NCBI RefSeq assembly: GCF_934660935.1
Contig: NZ_CAKUIH010000008.1
Span: forward strand, 1-64,000
DNA from: an uncultured Parolsenella sp.
Lineage (GTDB): Bacteria; Actinomycetota; Coriobacteriia; Coriobacteriales; Atopobiaceae
Length of the DNA stretch: 64,000 bases
Reading direction: 5' to 3'
In this document: in pieces, positions 51,466-59,987 of the stretch
Numbering within the stretch: the stretch's first letter is position 1
Layout of the letters: each line of letters opens with the position of its first letter
The notes under the pieces: model-generated
Seen by the model: only the letters and a program-made list of their open reading frames with translations
Databases searched by the model: none
What the model was told of the DNA's origin: nothing
Program-made: the position numbers and the translations under genes

Positions 51466-52236
51466 ATGTCTGGCATCGCAATCGCTCTGTTCTGTGGCCT
51501 CTGGCAGGTGATCTCGACAACCGACTTCGGCTACACCCTGTCTGACACCCTTGGCCAGCCCGTAGTGGTGGGTGGCGTCGTGGGTCTGCTCATGGGAGAC
51601 GTCCAGACCGGACTCGTCCTCGGCGGATCGCTCGAGCTGCTCTACCTGGGCATTATCTATCCTGGCGGAACTGTGCCCGCGTGTGCGTCCTCCGCGGCGC
51701 TCATTTCGATCCCCATCGCCATCTCCACGGGGCTCGACGCTGGCGCGGCGACGGTTCTCGCCGTTCCGTTTGGCATCCTCGGCTCCGCGCTTTGGACACT
51801 CAAGGGCGCTGCCAATAACATCTGGTCCGTCAGGGTCGATGCCTGCCTCGAGAAGAACGATTTCCGCGGCGTGCGCATGAACACGACGATCCTGCCGCTG
51901 CTCGTCTCGGCTGTCATCTTCTTCGTGCCGGTGTTCCTCTGCAACATCCTCGCTGCGGAGGTAGTGACGGCGATGATCGACGCGATTCCCGAGTGGGCTA
52001 TGAACGGCATCGAGGTTGCCGGTTCGCTGCTGCCCGCCATCGGCTTCTCCATCGCGATCTCCATGATCGGCAGGAAGGAGATCATGCCGTTCTTCTTCAT
52101 TGGCTACTTCGCGGTTCAGTATCTCGGTCTTGGCGCCATCGCCATCGCGATCTTTGGTGCGTGCGTCGCGGTTCTCTACTACTTCCTGGGCAACGCCCCC
52201 GAGAAGCAGCCCGTTACTAACAAGGGAGGCGAATAG
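51466..52236 (+). CDS. PTS mannose-family EIIC subunit, locus 3
   Basis: This 256-residue membrane channel subunit has PVVVGGVVGLLMGDVQTGLVLGGSLELLYLG, the counterpart of the locus 1 signature, and the YPGGTVPACASSAALIS motif. AGGAGGCG precedes the ATG. It differs strongly from the locus 1 EIIC, in line with another substrate. It ends 2 bp before the EIID gene. Confidence 0.92.
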   Translation: MSGIAIALFCGLWQVISTTDFGYTLSDTLGQPVVVGGVVGLLMGDVQTGLVLGGSLELLYLGIIYPGGTVPACASSAALISIPIAISTGLDAGAATVLAVPFGILGSALWTLKGAANNIWSVRVDACLEKNDFRGVRMNTTILPLLVSAVIFFVPVFLCNILAAEVVTAMIDAIPEWAMNGIEVAGSLLPAIGFSIAISMIGRKEIMPFFFIGYFAVQYLGLGAIAIAIFGACVAVLYYFLGNAPEKQPVTNKGGE

Positions 52237-52238
52237 CC

Positions 52239-53069
52239 ATGGCAGAAGAGGAGAAGGACCAGCAGATCCTCACCAAGAAAGACATCAACAACGCCTGGCG
52301 TACGTGGTGGCTGTATGCCGAGGTCCAGAGCAACAACGTCGTGTTCCAGGGTCTTTCGCACATGCTGTCGCTTATGGGCCCGCTCCGCAAGCTCTACCCG
52401 GATGACGACGACTACCGCGAGGCGCTTAAGCGCAACAGCCAGTTCTATAACACGGAGGGCACCATCGGCGCTGTTGTGAACGGCATGACGCTTTCGATGG
52501 AGGAGGAGCGCGCGACGGGTGAGAACGTGCCCGACGAGGTCATGTACTCCATGCGCACGGCGCTCATGGGTCCCATGGCCGGCATTGGCGACAGCCTTGT
52601 CTGGGGAACTTGCAAGACCATCTCGCTTTCGATTGCGACGACCTTCGCCCTCTCGGGCAACCTGCTCGCCGTCCCCGCGGCGCTGATGTTCCCGCTGGTG
52701 ACGTACTTCATTGGCCGCTGGCTGTATGGCCTTGGCTATGATCTTGGCCGTACCGCCGTCATGAACATGCTCAAGAGCGGCATCATGGACAAGATCATCA
52801 TGGCCTGCGGAATGCTTGGCCTCATGGTCATGGGTGCCCTCTCCGCCGAGAACGTGGCGCTTGAGATTGCGACGGAGTTCACGCTCGAGAACGCGGCTGA
52901 CCCCATCTCGATTCAGGGGATGATCGATGCGGTGGCACCCGGCCTTCTGCCGCTCGCGGTGATTGGGCTGGTCTATCTCTACCTTAAGAAGCACAACAAT
53001 AAGTATGGCCTGCTGATCGTTGGGATTATTGGCCTTTCGATTGTGGCGAGCTTCTTCGGGATTGTGTAG
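52239..53069 (+). CDS. PTS mannose-family EIID subunit, locus 3
   Basis: This 276-residue EIID has a charged cytoplasmic N terminus, TWWLYAEVQSNNVVFQGLSH, EGTIGAVVNGMTLSMEEERA and GPMAGIGDSLVWG. Membrane helices form the C terminus. AAGGGAGGCG precedes the ATG. It completes the membrane part of locus 3. A terminator stands between it and the amidohydrolase gene. Confidence 0.92.
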   Translation: MAEEEKDQQILTKKDINNAWRTWWLYAEVQSNNVVFQGLSHMLSLMGPLRKLYPDDDDYREALKRNSQFYNTEGTIGAVVNGMTLSMEEERATGENVPDEVMYSMRTALMGPMAGIGDSLVWGTCKTISLSIATTFALSGNLLAVPAALMFPLVTYFIGRWLYGLGYDLGRTAVMNMLKSGIMDKIIMACGMLGLMVMGALSAENVALEIATEFTLENAADPISIQGMIDAVAPGLLPLAVIGLVYLYLKKHNNKYGLLIVGIIGLSIVASFFGIV

Positions 53070-53123
53070 ATCTGGGCGGGACGTCGTTGAGCCTAGACTT
53101 TGGGCTCGCGTGTGATTGCTTGG

Positions 53124-53159
53124 GTGGCGCTCGGGCCGTTGCGCCCGGGCGCCACTTTC
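53124..53159 (+). terminator. Terminator after locus 3 PTS genes
   Basis: GTGGCGCTCGGGC (53124-53136) pairs with GCCCGGGCGCCAC (53143-53155) with one G-U pair, followed by TTT. Some readthrough into the amidohydrolase gene 35 bp on is possible. Confidence 0.7.
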
Positions 53160-53193
53160 GATATCTAGCTCATGGCATGAGAGGTGGTTCACG

Positions 53194-54384
53194 ATGCTTC
53201 AAGACGAAGTGAGGAAGTTCGTTGGCGATGCCGTTGACGGGGATATCGACGCCATGTGGGCCGTGTCCAAGGATATCCACGCGCATCCGCAGGTTGGCTT
53301 CGAGGAGACCTACGCGAGCGCACTCTGCCGAGAGGTCCTCGCGAAGGAGGGCTTTGCCGTCGAGGACGCGTGCGAAAATCTGCCCACGGCCTTTAGGGCT
53401 TCGTGGAACAACGGCGAGGGCCCTCGCATCGCCTTCTTTGCGGAGTACGATGCGCTTCCCGAGCTTGGCCATGCGTGCGGTCACAACCTCATCGCCACGA
53501 GCGCCATGCTTGCGGGCATTGCCGCGAAGCGCGCGATGGCGCAGTTTGGCGTCGCCGGCTCGATCGAGGTCTTTGGAACGCCAGCGGAGGAAGACGGCGG
53601 CGGCAAGATCATCATGCTCGAGAGGGGCGCGTTTGACGGACTCGACGCTGTCTACCTCATGCATCCCACGAGCGCGATGACGCGAATTGGTGGAGAGTGT
53701 ACGTCGTTTAAGGGCGCGTATGTTACCTATGTGGGCAAGCCCGCGCACGCGGAGTCTCATCCGGAGGAGGGCGTGAACGCCTTTGACGCCGCATCGTTGT
53801 TCCATCAGGCGCTGGGCGTCTCTAGGCAGCAGCTCCCGGATGATGTGCACGTCTGCGACGTGATACTCGATATCTCGAACGACATCGGGCGCATCCCGGC
53901 GAGGGCCAAGCTCGAGGTAGAGGTGTCTTCCACGAACGGCTCTCACGTTGAGCCGGCGATGGACGTGGTGAGGCGCGCGGCGCGCGGCATCGCCATGGCG
54001 ACGGGGTGCGAGGTTGAGATCGAGGAGCTCGGCGGGTATTTGGGCCGCATTCCCAATTCCGTGCTGGGCGACGCCGCGCGCGGAGAGCTCGAGGCCTTTG
54101 GCGAGCCGGTCATGGAAGGGATGCCCGGCGACAAGGGCGGCGAGGATCTGGGCGATGTGAGCCGCGTCATGCCGGCTTGCAACATCTTTGGAACGATTCT
54201 GCCGGAGAGGAAGATCTCTGGGCATACGCCCGAGTTCCGCGAGCTGGCGATTTCCGAGAACGGACGGCACTGCCTGCTCGTGACGAGCAAGGCGATGGCG
54301 TGTGCCGCCTTGAATCTGCTGCGCAACCCGGAGCTTCTCGCGCAAGCGCGCGAGGAGCTGGCGGAAAGGCTGGCTGGGGAGTAG
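53194..54384 (+). CDS. M20D family amidohydrolase (PM20D2/AbgB-like)
   Basis: This 396-residue zinc peptidase-family enzyme has DIHAHPQVGFEET, AEYDALPELGHACGHNL (metal ligands), FGTPAEEDGGGKI with the catalytic Glu, and a lid domain with VGKPAHAESHPEEGVNAFDA. The group includes aminobenzoyl-glutamate and dipeptide hydrolases and N-acyl amino-acid deacylases. GAGGTGG precedes the ATG; the open frame extends 26 codons upstream through the terminator. Next to a PTS operon it could deacylate an amino-sugar derivative, but this is a guess. Confidence 0.88.
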   Translation: MLQDEVRKFVGDAVDGDIDAMWAVSKDIHAHPQVGFEETYASALCREVLAKEGFAVEDACENLPTAFRASWNNGEGPRIAFFAEYDALPELGHACGHNLIATSAMLAGIAAKRAMAQFGVAGSIEVFGTPAEEDGGGKIIMLERGAFDGLDAVYLMHPTSAMTRIGGECTSFKGAYVTYVGKPAHAESHPEEGVNAFDAASLFHQALGVSRQQLPDDVHVCDVILDISNDIGRIPARAKLEVEVSSTNGSHVEPAMDVVRRAARGIAMATGCEVEIEELGGYLGRIPNSVLGDAARGELEAFGEPVMEGMPGDKGGEDLGDVSRVMPACNIFGTILPERKISGHTPEFRELAISENGRHCLLVTSKAMACAALNLLRNPELLAQAREELAERLAGE

Positions 54385-54429
54385 TAGGTGCGCGAGCGGT
54401 GCGCGCGTGTGGCGCGCGCGGGACCATTC

Positions 54430-54462
54430 GGGCCCTTCCCGCATGCGGGGAGGGCCTATTTG
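54430..54462 (+). terminator. Terminator after the M20 gene
   Basis: GGCCCTTCCC (54431-54440) pairs with GGGGAGGGCC (54447-54456) with one G-U pair, followed by TATTTG. Confidence 0.6.
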
Positions 54463-54602
54463 CGCGAGCGGTAGTTGGGGTGCGAACGCGCGCGAGCGCC
54501 TCGGGACCGGCGCGCTGCGTCGCGGCCGGCTCTTATTAGTGCGAGGGGACACCATCGATAGACGTTGCGCTGCGGCGTCGAGCGCGTTCGACGCTGTTAA
54601 GC

Positions 54603-54840
54603 CATCCCTTAATAGCGTTAATTCGAGCCGCTGGACAAAAACGCCATCTTGGCGTACGGTCTGCCGCTTGCGGCGCCCTAGTTGCTTAACCGTGGTCAAG
54701 CAACTAGGGCGTGAACCGTGCATTTTAGGGCTCGAGAGCGGCTAGGCGCTTCTCTCCGGTCCCTCTTGGGACGGGTATTGGCCCGTCCACGCGCTGAAAC
54801 GGTCCCTGGGCGTACGTCAAGATGGTGTTTTTGACCACCT
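54603..54840 (+). repeat. Interspersed inverted-end element, copy D
   Basis: It starts CATCCCTTAATAG. The left arm is CTGGACAAAAACGCCATCTT then GGCGTACGG (54631-54659), and the right arm is GGGCGTACGTCAAGATGGTG then TTTTTGACCACC (54808-54839). The inner hairpin CCCTAGTTGCTTAACC / GGTCAAGCAACTAGGG (54677-54710) pairs at 15 of 16 positions. It lies between the M20 terminator and galU. Confidence 0.85.
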
Positions 54841-54980
54841 GCGACGGAAAACGGTTCGACAATCAAACGCTGTCGCTCGGAGTGTGCGGACGCATGGGCG
54901 TTGGGTGGCCTGGGGCGCTTGCCTTCTCAGACGTATGCCCTGGCAGACGGACTGATGTATAGCTCCGTTACCTGCACAAA

Positions 54981-55064
54981 CGGAAAATCCGAATCAAAAC
55001 GACGGAAAATCCGAATGCTACGCGCATGAAAATCCGAATCCCGCGGCCAGCAAAATCCGAATCC
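54981..55064. repeat. Four direct copies of AAAATCCGAAT
   Basis: AAAATCCGAAT occurs at about 54984, 55006, 55029 and 55052, spaced 22-23 bp, two of them inside CGGAAAATCCGAAT. A degenerate relative lies near 48713-48751. The regular two-turn spacing puts all copies on one face of the helix. The block is 200 bp upstream of galU. Confidence 0.75.
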
Positions 55065-55263
55065 AAGGACGACTTGTGGCGCGTCGCGCAGCTACTCGCC
55101 GTCCGCCCGACATGCCCGCCGCCTGCGCATATCCCGTGGTATTTTGCGAGTTCGCTCGTTTTGCGGTCGTTCAGGGCGCACTATATGCAACGCAGCCGTT
55201 GGCAAGCTGCGATTACAAGCCAAATCAACAAGCCAAACAACAAACCAAACGGAGGGCAACGCA

Positions 55264-56151
55264 ATGAAGTCCATTATCCCCGCCGCCGGTCTGGGTACCC
55301 GTTTTCTCCCTGGTACGAAGGTCACGCCCAAGGAGATGCTTCCCGTCCTCGACAAGCCCGTCATTCAGTACGTGGTGGAGGAGGCCCTTGCCCCGGCCGA
55401 GGTCGACGAGTGCATCATCGTGAGCTCCCCCTCCAAGCCCCAGATCGCCAGCTACTTCACGCGCGACCCTGGCCTGGAGGACCTCCTGCGCTCCCGCGGC
55501 AAGGACGCCTACGCCGACGCCATCGCTGAGGCCGGCAGCGTGCCGGTGAGCTTCTGCTACCAGAGCGAGCCCCGCGGCCTCGGCCACGCGGTGCGCTGCG
55601 CGTCGTTCGCCACGAACGGCGAGCCGTTCTTCGTGCTGCTCGGCGACTACGTGGTGCCCGACAAGAAAATCCTCCCGCGCATGAAGGAGGTCTCGGACGC
55701 CCACGGCGGCGCCTCCGTCATCGCCGTGGCCGCCTGCCCGGCGGACGAGGTTTCGCGCTACGGCATCATCGCCGGCGAGCCCGTCGGCGCCGTCGCGGAC
55801 TTCCCCGGCGCCACCGGCGACGAGGAGGGCGCCGTCTGGCGCATGACCGGCATGGTCGAGAAGCCCGCCGCCGAGGACGCGCCCAGCCGCCTGTTCGCCG
55901 TCGGCCGCTACCTGCTGTCGCCGCGCGTGATGGAGCTCCTGTCCGATCAGCAGCCCGGCGCCGGCAACGAGATCCAGCTCACCGACGCCATGGTCCGCGC
56001 CATGGCCGAGGAGGAGCTCTACGCCCTGGTCATCGACGTGCACGAGGGCTATGACACCGGCACCCCCGCCGGCTGGATCGCCACGAACGCCCGCCTCGCC
56101 GCGGCCGACCCGCGCTTCGCCGCCGCCTTCAAGGAGGCTATGGAGGGGTAA
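55264..56151 (+). CDS. galU: UTP-glucose-1-phosphate uridylyltransferase
   Basis: This 295-residue nucleotidyltransferase makes UDP-glucose from UTP and glucose-1-phosphate. IPAAGLGTRFLPGTKVTPKEML is the nucleotide-binding signature, followed by QYVVEEAL, GLGHAVRCA, LLGDYVVPD (LGDD-like) and MVEKPA. ACGGAGGGCAACGC precedes the ATG; the longer open frame is spurious. Third codon positions are almost all G or C, stricter than in neighbouring genes. It provides sugar donors for surface polysaccharides, in keeping with the glycosyltransferases downstream. Confidence 0.95.
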   Translation: MKSIIPAAGLGTRFLPGTKVTPKEMLPVLDKPVIQYVVEEALAPAEVDECIIVSSPSKPQIASYFTRDPGLEDLLRSRGKDAYADAIAEAGSVPVSFCYQSEPRGLGHAVRCASFATNGEPFFVLLGDYVVPDKKILPRMKEVSDAHGGASVIAVAACPADEVSRYGIIAGEPVGAVADFPGATGDEEGAVWRMTGMVEKPAAEDAPSRLFAVGRYLLSPRVMELLSDQQPGAGNEIQLTDAMVRAMAEEELYALVIDVHEGYDTGTPAGWIATNARLAAADPRFAAAFKEAMEG

Positions 56152-56775
56152 CCAGCAGCTGGATTGGTAGATCATTCTTTTCCTATTTTTTGGCCGCCTA
56201 CTTCGCATGGAGAAGTGGGTGGCCATGCTGTTTACAAAGGGCCTATTGTGTGCTGACGACTTCGTTTGCAGAGGAATCGTCAAATTAGTTCGGAGTGCGC
56301 TCACGGAGGATAAGGTGGGAGAAGCTCAAGTTTATTTTGGACTTATTCTTTGCGACAAAGAATTTGGGGGATAGCACCATCTCTTTCGCTCCGGGCAAGA
56401 GCCGCTCTGTCGCCGTTGCGGTTGGAGGGGCGGTGCTCCCGAAATTGTTGAAAAGGCCTAGTGTGTCAGGTGAAGGGCTTGGCCAAGCTCCTTAAGTACT
56501 TGCTGTAATCAACGTATCGGGTGTGAGCGGCGGTTTACGTCCGTTATGTCAGGTCGTGGCCGGCTCCCCATAATTCCATTGTGAATCGCAGCGTTGGCCG
56601 TACGGCAAGCCGGTTATCCTTGCTTGGGGTCAAGCTGATTAATGGTGGCTCAGCCAAGTCTAGCAGTTGGCGTGAGATTGGCTATTAGTATGCTCCTTCG
56701 AAAGAAGATGGGCGGGGAGTGTGGTAATCAAGGACTAAGTACTTAACACCATCGCACTATTACATTGGAGCGGAA
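56152..56775. other. Lower-G+C non-coding gap at the left edge of an accessory segment
   Basis: After galU the composition drops sharply. A 66-codon open frame (56295-56495) and a short one starting GTG at 56313 after GGAGG can be read, but neither resembles a known protein. It may contain the remains of a gene. No hairpin terminator for galU is apparent. Confidence 0.4.
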
Positions 56776-57969
56776 TTGGACATCGATGGCTTTTTCTCCT
56801 ATGCGCACAACGACAATATTCACGCTTGCCTAAGCACGCTGAAGACGGACTTGTGCAATGAGTACAGGCTTGTTACCGGTTCGAGGCTCGATCTTTATAT
56901 CGACGAAGAGCGTCTCTCGTGGGGTGACAAATGGAAAGAGAGCATCCAAAGCGGGATAGATGGTTCCTCATTTTTTATTCCAGTTCTATCTCCTAATTAT
57001 TTTAGGAGTGGTAATTGCATAAAAGAGCTGGAGCAATATCTCAGGAAGGCAGAGCTATTTGAAGCGAAGGAACTCCTGCTCCCACTTTACTTCTCCGATG
57101 TCCAAGACGAGGCGCTTGGACTTGACCTTGATAACGAACTTATAAATGAGGTGCTGGAATATCAGTATTGCGATATGCGCCGTATTCGCTTTTGCGAGCG
57201 CGGGAGTGCGGAGTACAACAAACTACTTAATGACGCAGTTCGAGACCTAGCCAGGGCGAATCAAAGGCTATTTCTGCGTTCAAAGGAGGAAATAGGGGAG
57301 CATTATTCTACTGAATTGAAGAAATCAGCCGAGCTGAAGAGAGATTCTGCGCGCGATTCGACTGCGTCAGGAACAACCGAGATTGTCCTCGCTGAATCCA
57401 GCGATAAATCCGAGGGGCGTCAAAGGTTTTTGCTGGATGACAACCTTGAATTCAAAGAGGTCATCGACAAACTATCTGAAGACCTGGCCGATATCAGCGA
57501 GTGCATAGAATCTATAGGCGAAATAACTAATAGGCACTCTGAATTCATGTCGGCGGAGAAAAACCTCAGGCCAGATAGTGCGCTTGCACTTGTTGCGCGC
57601 TATGCCGCGGAGCTTCAGCCCGAGGCGGACGAATTCTATCAGATGGCAGTCCGCTATTTTGCCCACACGAATGAGGCGGATCTCCTGATTCCCTCCGTCG
57701 CCGATGCGCTAAAGATGGCCAGAACGCCTTCGGACAAAATGGACTCTGATTTTGAGTGCCTAATTGAAAACGCTAAGGTTGCCAGGGTGCAGATGATGGG
57801 TTTTCGGAGTGCCCTTGGAGACGCGAAACGGTTGTCTAGGGTTTTGTATAAGCCTTTGAGCTCGATTGAAAAGTCGACGACGATTTGTTTGACCGCAATT
57901 GAAACCACGATAGATTGGAAAGACAGCTTTGTTTCCGAATGGTCTTCTAATCGCCAAGCTCTTGGGTAA
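56776..57969 (+). CDS. TIR-domain protein, probable NADase effector
   Basis: This 397-residue protein has an N-terminal TIR domain (residues 3-140) of the bacterial type: GFFSYAHNDN, LDLYIDEERLSWGDKW, SSFFIPVLSPNYFRSGNC and the presumed catalytic Glu84 in CIKELEQYL. Residues 180-397 are helical with acidic low-complexity linkers and no recognised domain. The start is a TTG, set by GGAG shortly before it and an in-frame stop at 56725. Base composition is well below the window average, suggesting acquisition. TIR proteins of this type usually degrade NAD+ in phage defence. A companion membrane protein gene follows after 335 bp. Confidence 0.85.
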   Translation: MDIDGFFSYAHNDNIHACLSTLKTDLCNEYRLVTGSRLDLYIDEERLSWGDKWKESIQSGIDGSSFFIPVLSPNYFRSGNCIKELEQYLRKAELFEAKELLLPLYFSDVQDEALGLDLDNELINEVLEYQYCDMRRIRFCERGSAEYNKLLNDAVRDLARANQRLFLRSKEEIGEHYSTELKKSAELKRDSARDSTASGTTEIVLAESSDKSEGRQRFLLDDNLEFKEVIDKLSEDLADISECIESIGEITNRHSEFMSAEKNLRPDSALALVARYAAELQPEADEFYQMAVRYFAHTNEADLLIPSVADALKMARTPSDKMDSDFECLIENAKVARVQMMGFRSALGDAKRLSRVLYKPLSSIEKSTTICLTAIETTIDWKDSFVSEWSSNRQALG

Positions 57970-58304
57970 CGATGCGGACCATGCTTGCCCTAGGGCGGTG
58001 ACTATATATAGAGCGCTGATGGCTGGGCGCGGGGTGCGCATGGTTGCGCGTCCTCTTTCGGGTGGTCCCCTCTCTGCGCCAAGGTGTGTCGACTTGCGGA
58101 GACATATTATTGGATTATGTTCGAATTGCATGGCAAGTGAAGGATGGGCTTGCAAGACGTGATGGTCTGCCGAGTCCAAGTCGAACTCCGAACCTGTTGG
58201 GAAAGATCATATCTGCCCATGTTATGCGGCCTATGGCGTTATTGCGCCACTCGTAGATTGACTATTTGGAATCAATGACAGAGCTGAAATGCGAGGAGGT
58301 GCCT
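57970..58304. other. Gap between the TIR gene and its companion
   Basis: These 335 bases hold two short overlapping frames (57929-58162 and 58044-58256) without recognisable similarity. TATATATAG near 58002 could belong to a promoter. GAGGAGGT at 58293-58300 is the ribosome site of the companion gene. Confidence 0.4.
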
Positions 58305-58850
58305 ATGTGGGATGCAATCGTGCCGGCAGTGACGGCAATTGTGGGCTCAGCGGTCGGATTTCTATCGCAAGCTCTGCTTGAACACGAAAAAGATAAGAGC
58401 GCATGGAAAAGAACTTGCGGCGAGTATAAGATTCGTGAGTATTTCTCGTGCATCGATTCATATTCCAAATTGAGGGTTTCTTTTTCCGAAATAGGGAAGG
58501 CAACGAGCGGGCGAAAGCGATTGGAAGACTGCCTCTCTGAAGAAGAGAAAGACGAAATGAGAGAGAGGGATAGACGCGCTGCATCTGCTGTGGATAGATG
58601 TTGGGGCTGTCTTGACGAAGCGCATGGGGCGACCAATCGCTTGTGTTCCATCGGGGCCAACAGGGTGATGGAGGATTACAGGCTCATAGAGAGCCTAATC
58701 AATGGCTATTTTGTCGACGCTTATCATGTCGCCATGGAGAACAACGGGCTGTTCGTTGCAAGTCGTCACCAAGAGGCTTTGGAGGAGCTTGACAAGCGCA
58801 TAGATAGCTTGATCCTTCATGTAAGGGCCGATCTTGAAGTAGCGGATTAG
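58305..58850 (+). CDS. Membrane-anchored helical protein beside the TIR gene
   Basis: This 181-residue protein has one N-terminal membrane helix (residues 4-22, AIVPAVTAIVGSAVGFLSQAL). About 155 residues of charged alpha-helix follow (EHEKDKSAWKRTCGEYKIRE, SEEEKDEMRERDRRAASAVD), likely coiled. The ATG is set by AGGAGGT with five-base spacing; ATG 58275 and TTG 58266 upstream are weaker. Low G+C and position suggest it travelled with the TIR gene. I know no family for it; membrane-anchored helical proteins often act as sensors or partners of TIR effectors. Confidence 0.75.
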   Translation: MWDAIVPAVTAIVGSAVGFLSQALLEHEKDKSAWKRTCGEYKIREYFSCIDSYSKLRVSFSEIGKATSGRKRLEDCLSEEEKDEMRERDRRAASAVDRCWGCLDEAHGATNRLCSIGANRVMEDYRLIESLINGYFVDAYHVAMENNGLFVASRHQEALEELDKRIDSLILHVRADLEVAD

Positions 58851-59010
58851 GGAACGAGCAACGATTGGGACTATTCAGTAAATCGTGGGCCACCTTTTGC
58901 CGGCAAACTGTGCCAGACGTTCGGTTAGCGTCGCGCGTGGCGTGGATTTTGCTTTAAAGGTTCCTTTCAGGATACCGATGGGTTTAGCCAGCTTTGTCAC
59001 ACGCGAACCG

Positions 59011-59049
59011 ATGGGGCGCCCGGCTCACTTAAGCCGGGCGCCCCATTTA
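59011..59049. terminator. Perfect 15 bp bidirectional hairpin
   Basis: ATGGGGCGCCCGGCT (59011-59025) and AGCCGGGCGCCCCAT (59032-59046) pair completely, with TTT after. It lies between the companion gene (+) and the glycosyltransferase gene (-) and can serve both. Confidence 0.75.
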
Positions 59050-59089
59050 CGTAGAACCATATATTTGCATTTACGGTCTTCGAACTCGC

Positions 59090-59881
59090 CTAGCCGTTGC
59101 TCTTTTGCCCTGCAGCATAGAAGTGGTTTACGAACCTAGCAATCGGTTTGGGCCAAAACATGGAGAGCATCGCAAGATCCTCTTTAGTCCTGGTGTCATC
59201 TTTAATGAGCGCGGAAGTCTCTGACCCCTCATGAATGCGATGCCACATGAGAACTTCGGGGTCATATACAAACGATCCGTCCATACGCGAGAACTTCTCC
59301 CATGCCTGCCAGTCAAGGTCTGATTTGAATCCAGCGGTGAACAGAGGTTGCTTAAGGGAGGGAAGTACGTAGGTTACCGACGGACAGCAGATGGGCGAGC
59401 CGAGCGAGAGACAACGCCTGCGCACAAATGTCGAATGCGCGTGTTTTCCGCTCTCAAGTGGCTTGAGCAGCGCTCTTTTAATGTTGAGCAGCCTGTTATC
59501 GGTTACCTTTCCTTCTTTACGAAGCTCGCCATACCCCGTGAAAAAGATGAGAGGGTCCTTGGCGGCGTTAATCCGTTCAAGCATTTGTTGCGAATAGAGA
59601 GGCTCGTAGACGTCGTCTTGGTGAGCGATGGTTACGAGCGGTGTTACGCAGTGGGACACTGCGCAGTTCCAGTCATGAGCTATGCCTGGCTGTCCGCTGT
59701 TTATGAAGAGCGCGACACCGTACTTTCTTGCAACTGCTGCGATGTAGTCGTTTGGCGTAGAGGTTGAGACGATGATGTTCGACTTGGTCTCTTGAGAAAG
59801 AAGCGATTCGAGGCACTCCCCAAGGTAGGGAGACTCTCCGTAGGCACAAAGGGCAAAGGTGTGATCTGAGGGGGAATACAC
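59090..59881 (-). CDS. Family 2 glycosyltransferase
   Basis: This 263-residue GT-A glycosyltransferase has TFALCAYGESPYLGECLESLLSQ (nucleotide-binding start), INSGQPGIAHDWNCAV and a DxD-like metal motif IAHQDDVYEP. FKSDLDWQAWEKFSR and MWHRIHEGSETS are acceptor-site features of this group. It adds a sugar to a surface polysaccharide or glycolipid; donor and acceptor are unknown. G+C is lower than average. It is divergent from the next glycosyltransferase. Confidence 0.85.
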   Translation of the reverse strand: MYSPSDHTFALCAYGESPYLGECLESLLSQETKSNIIVSTSTPNDYIAAVARKYGVALFINSGQPGIAHDWNCAVSHCVTPLVTIAHQDDVYEPLYSQQMLERINAAKDPLIFFTGYGELRKEGKVTDNRLLNIKRALLKPLESGKHAHSTFVRRRCLSLGSPICCPSVTYVLPSLKQPLFTAGFKSDLDWQAWEKFSRMDGSFVYDPEVLMWHRIHEGSETSALIKDDTRTKEDLAMLSMFWPKPIARFVNHFYAAGQKSNG

Positions 59882-59987
59882 GTGGGCTCCTGAACCATTC
59901 GGGGCATTATCGAAGCCCCATAAATTTGCATGTGATGTTTACTATACTCAGTTGCATTGTAAGAGCACGTTCGGCTTTTGGAGCTAC

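Noticed and set aside
56295..56495. 66-codon frame in the gap after galU
   Set aside because: No ribosome site at its start, no similarity recognised and an overlapping alternative frame; possibly a gene remnant.
57929..58256. Two short frames between the TIR gene and the membrane protein gene
   Set aside because: They overlap each other, have no ribosome sites and no recognisable domain.
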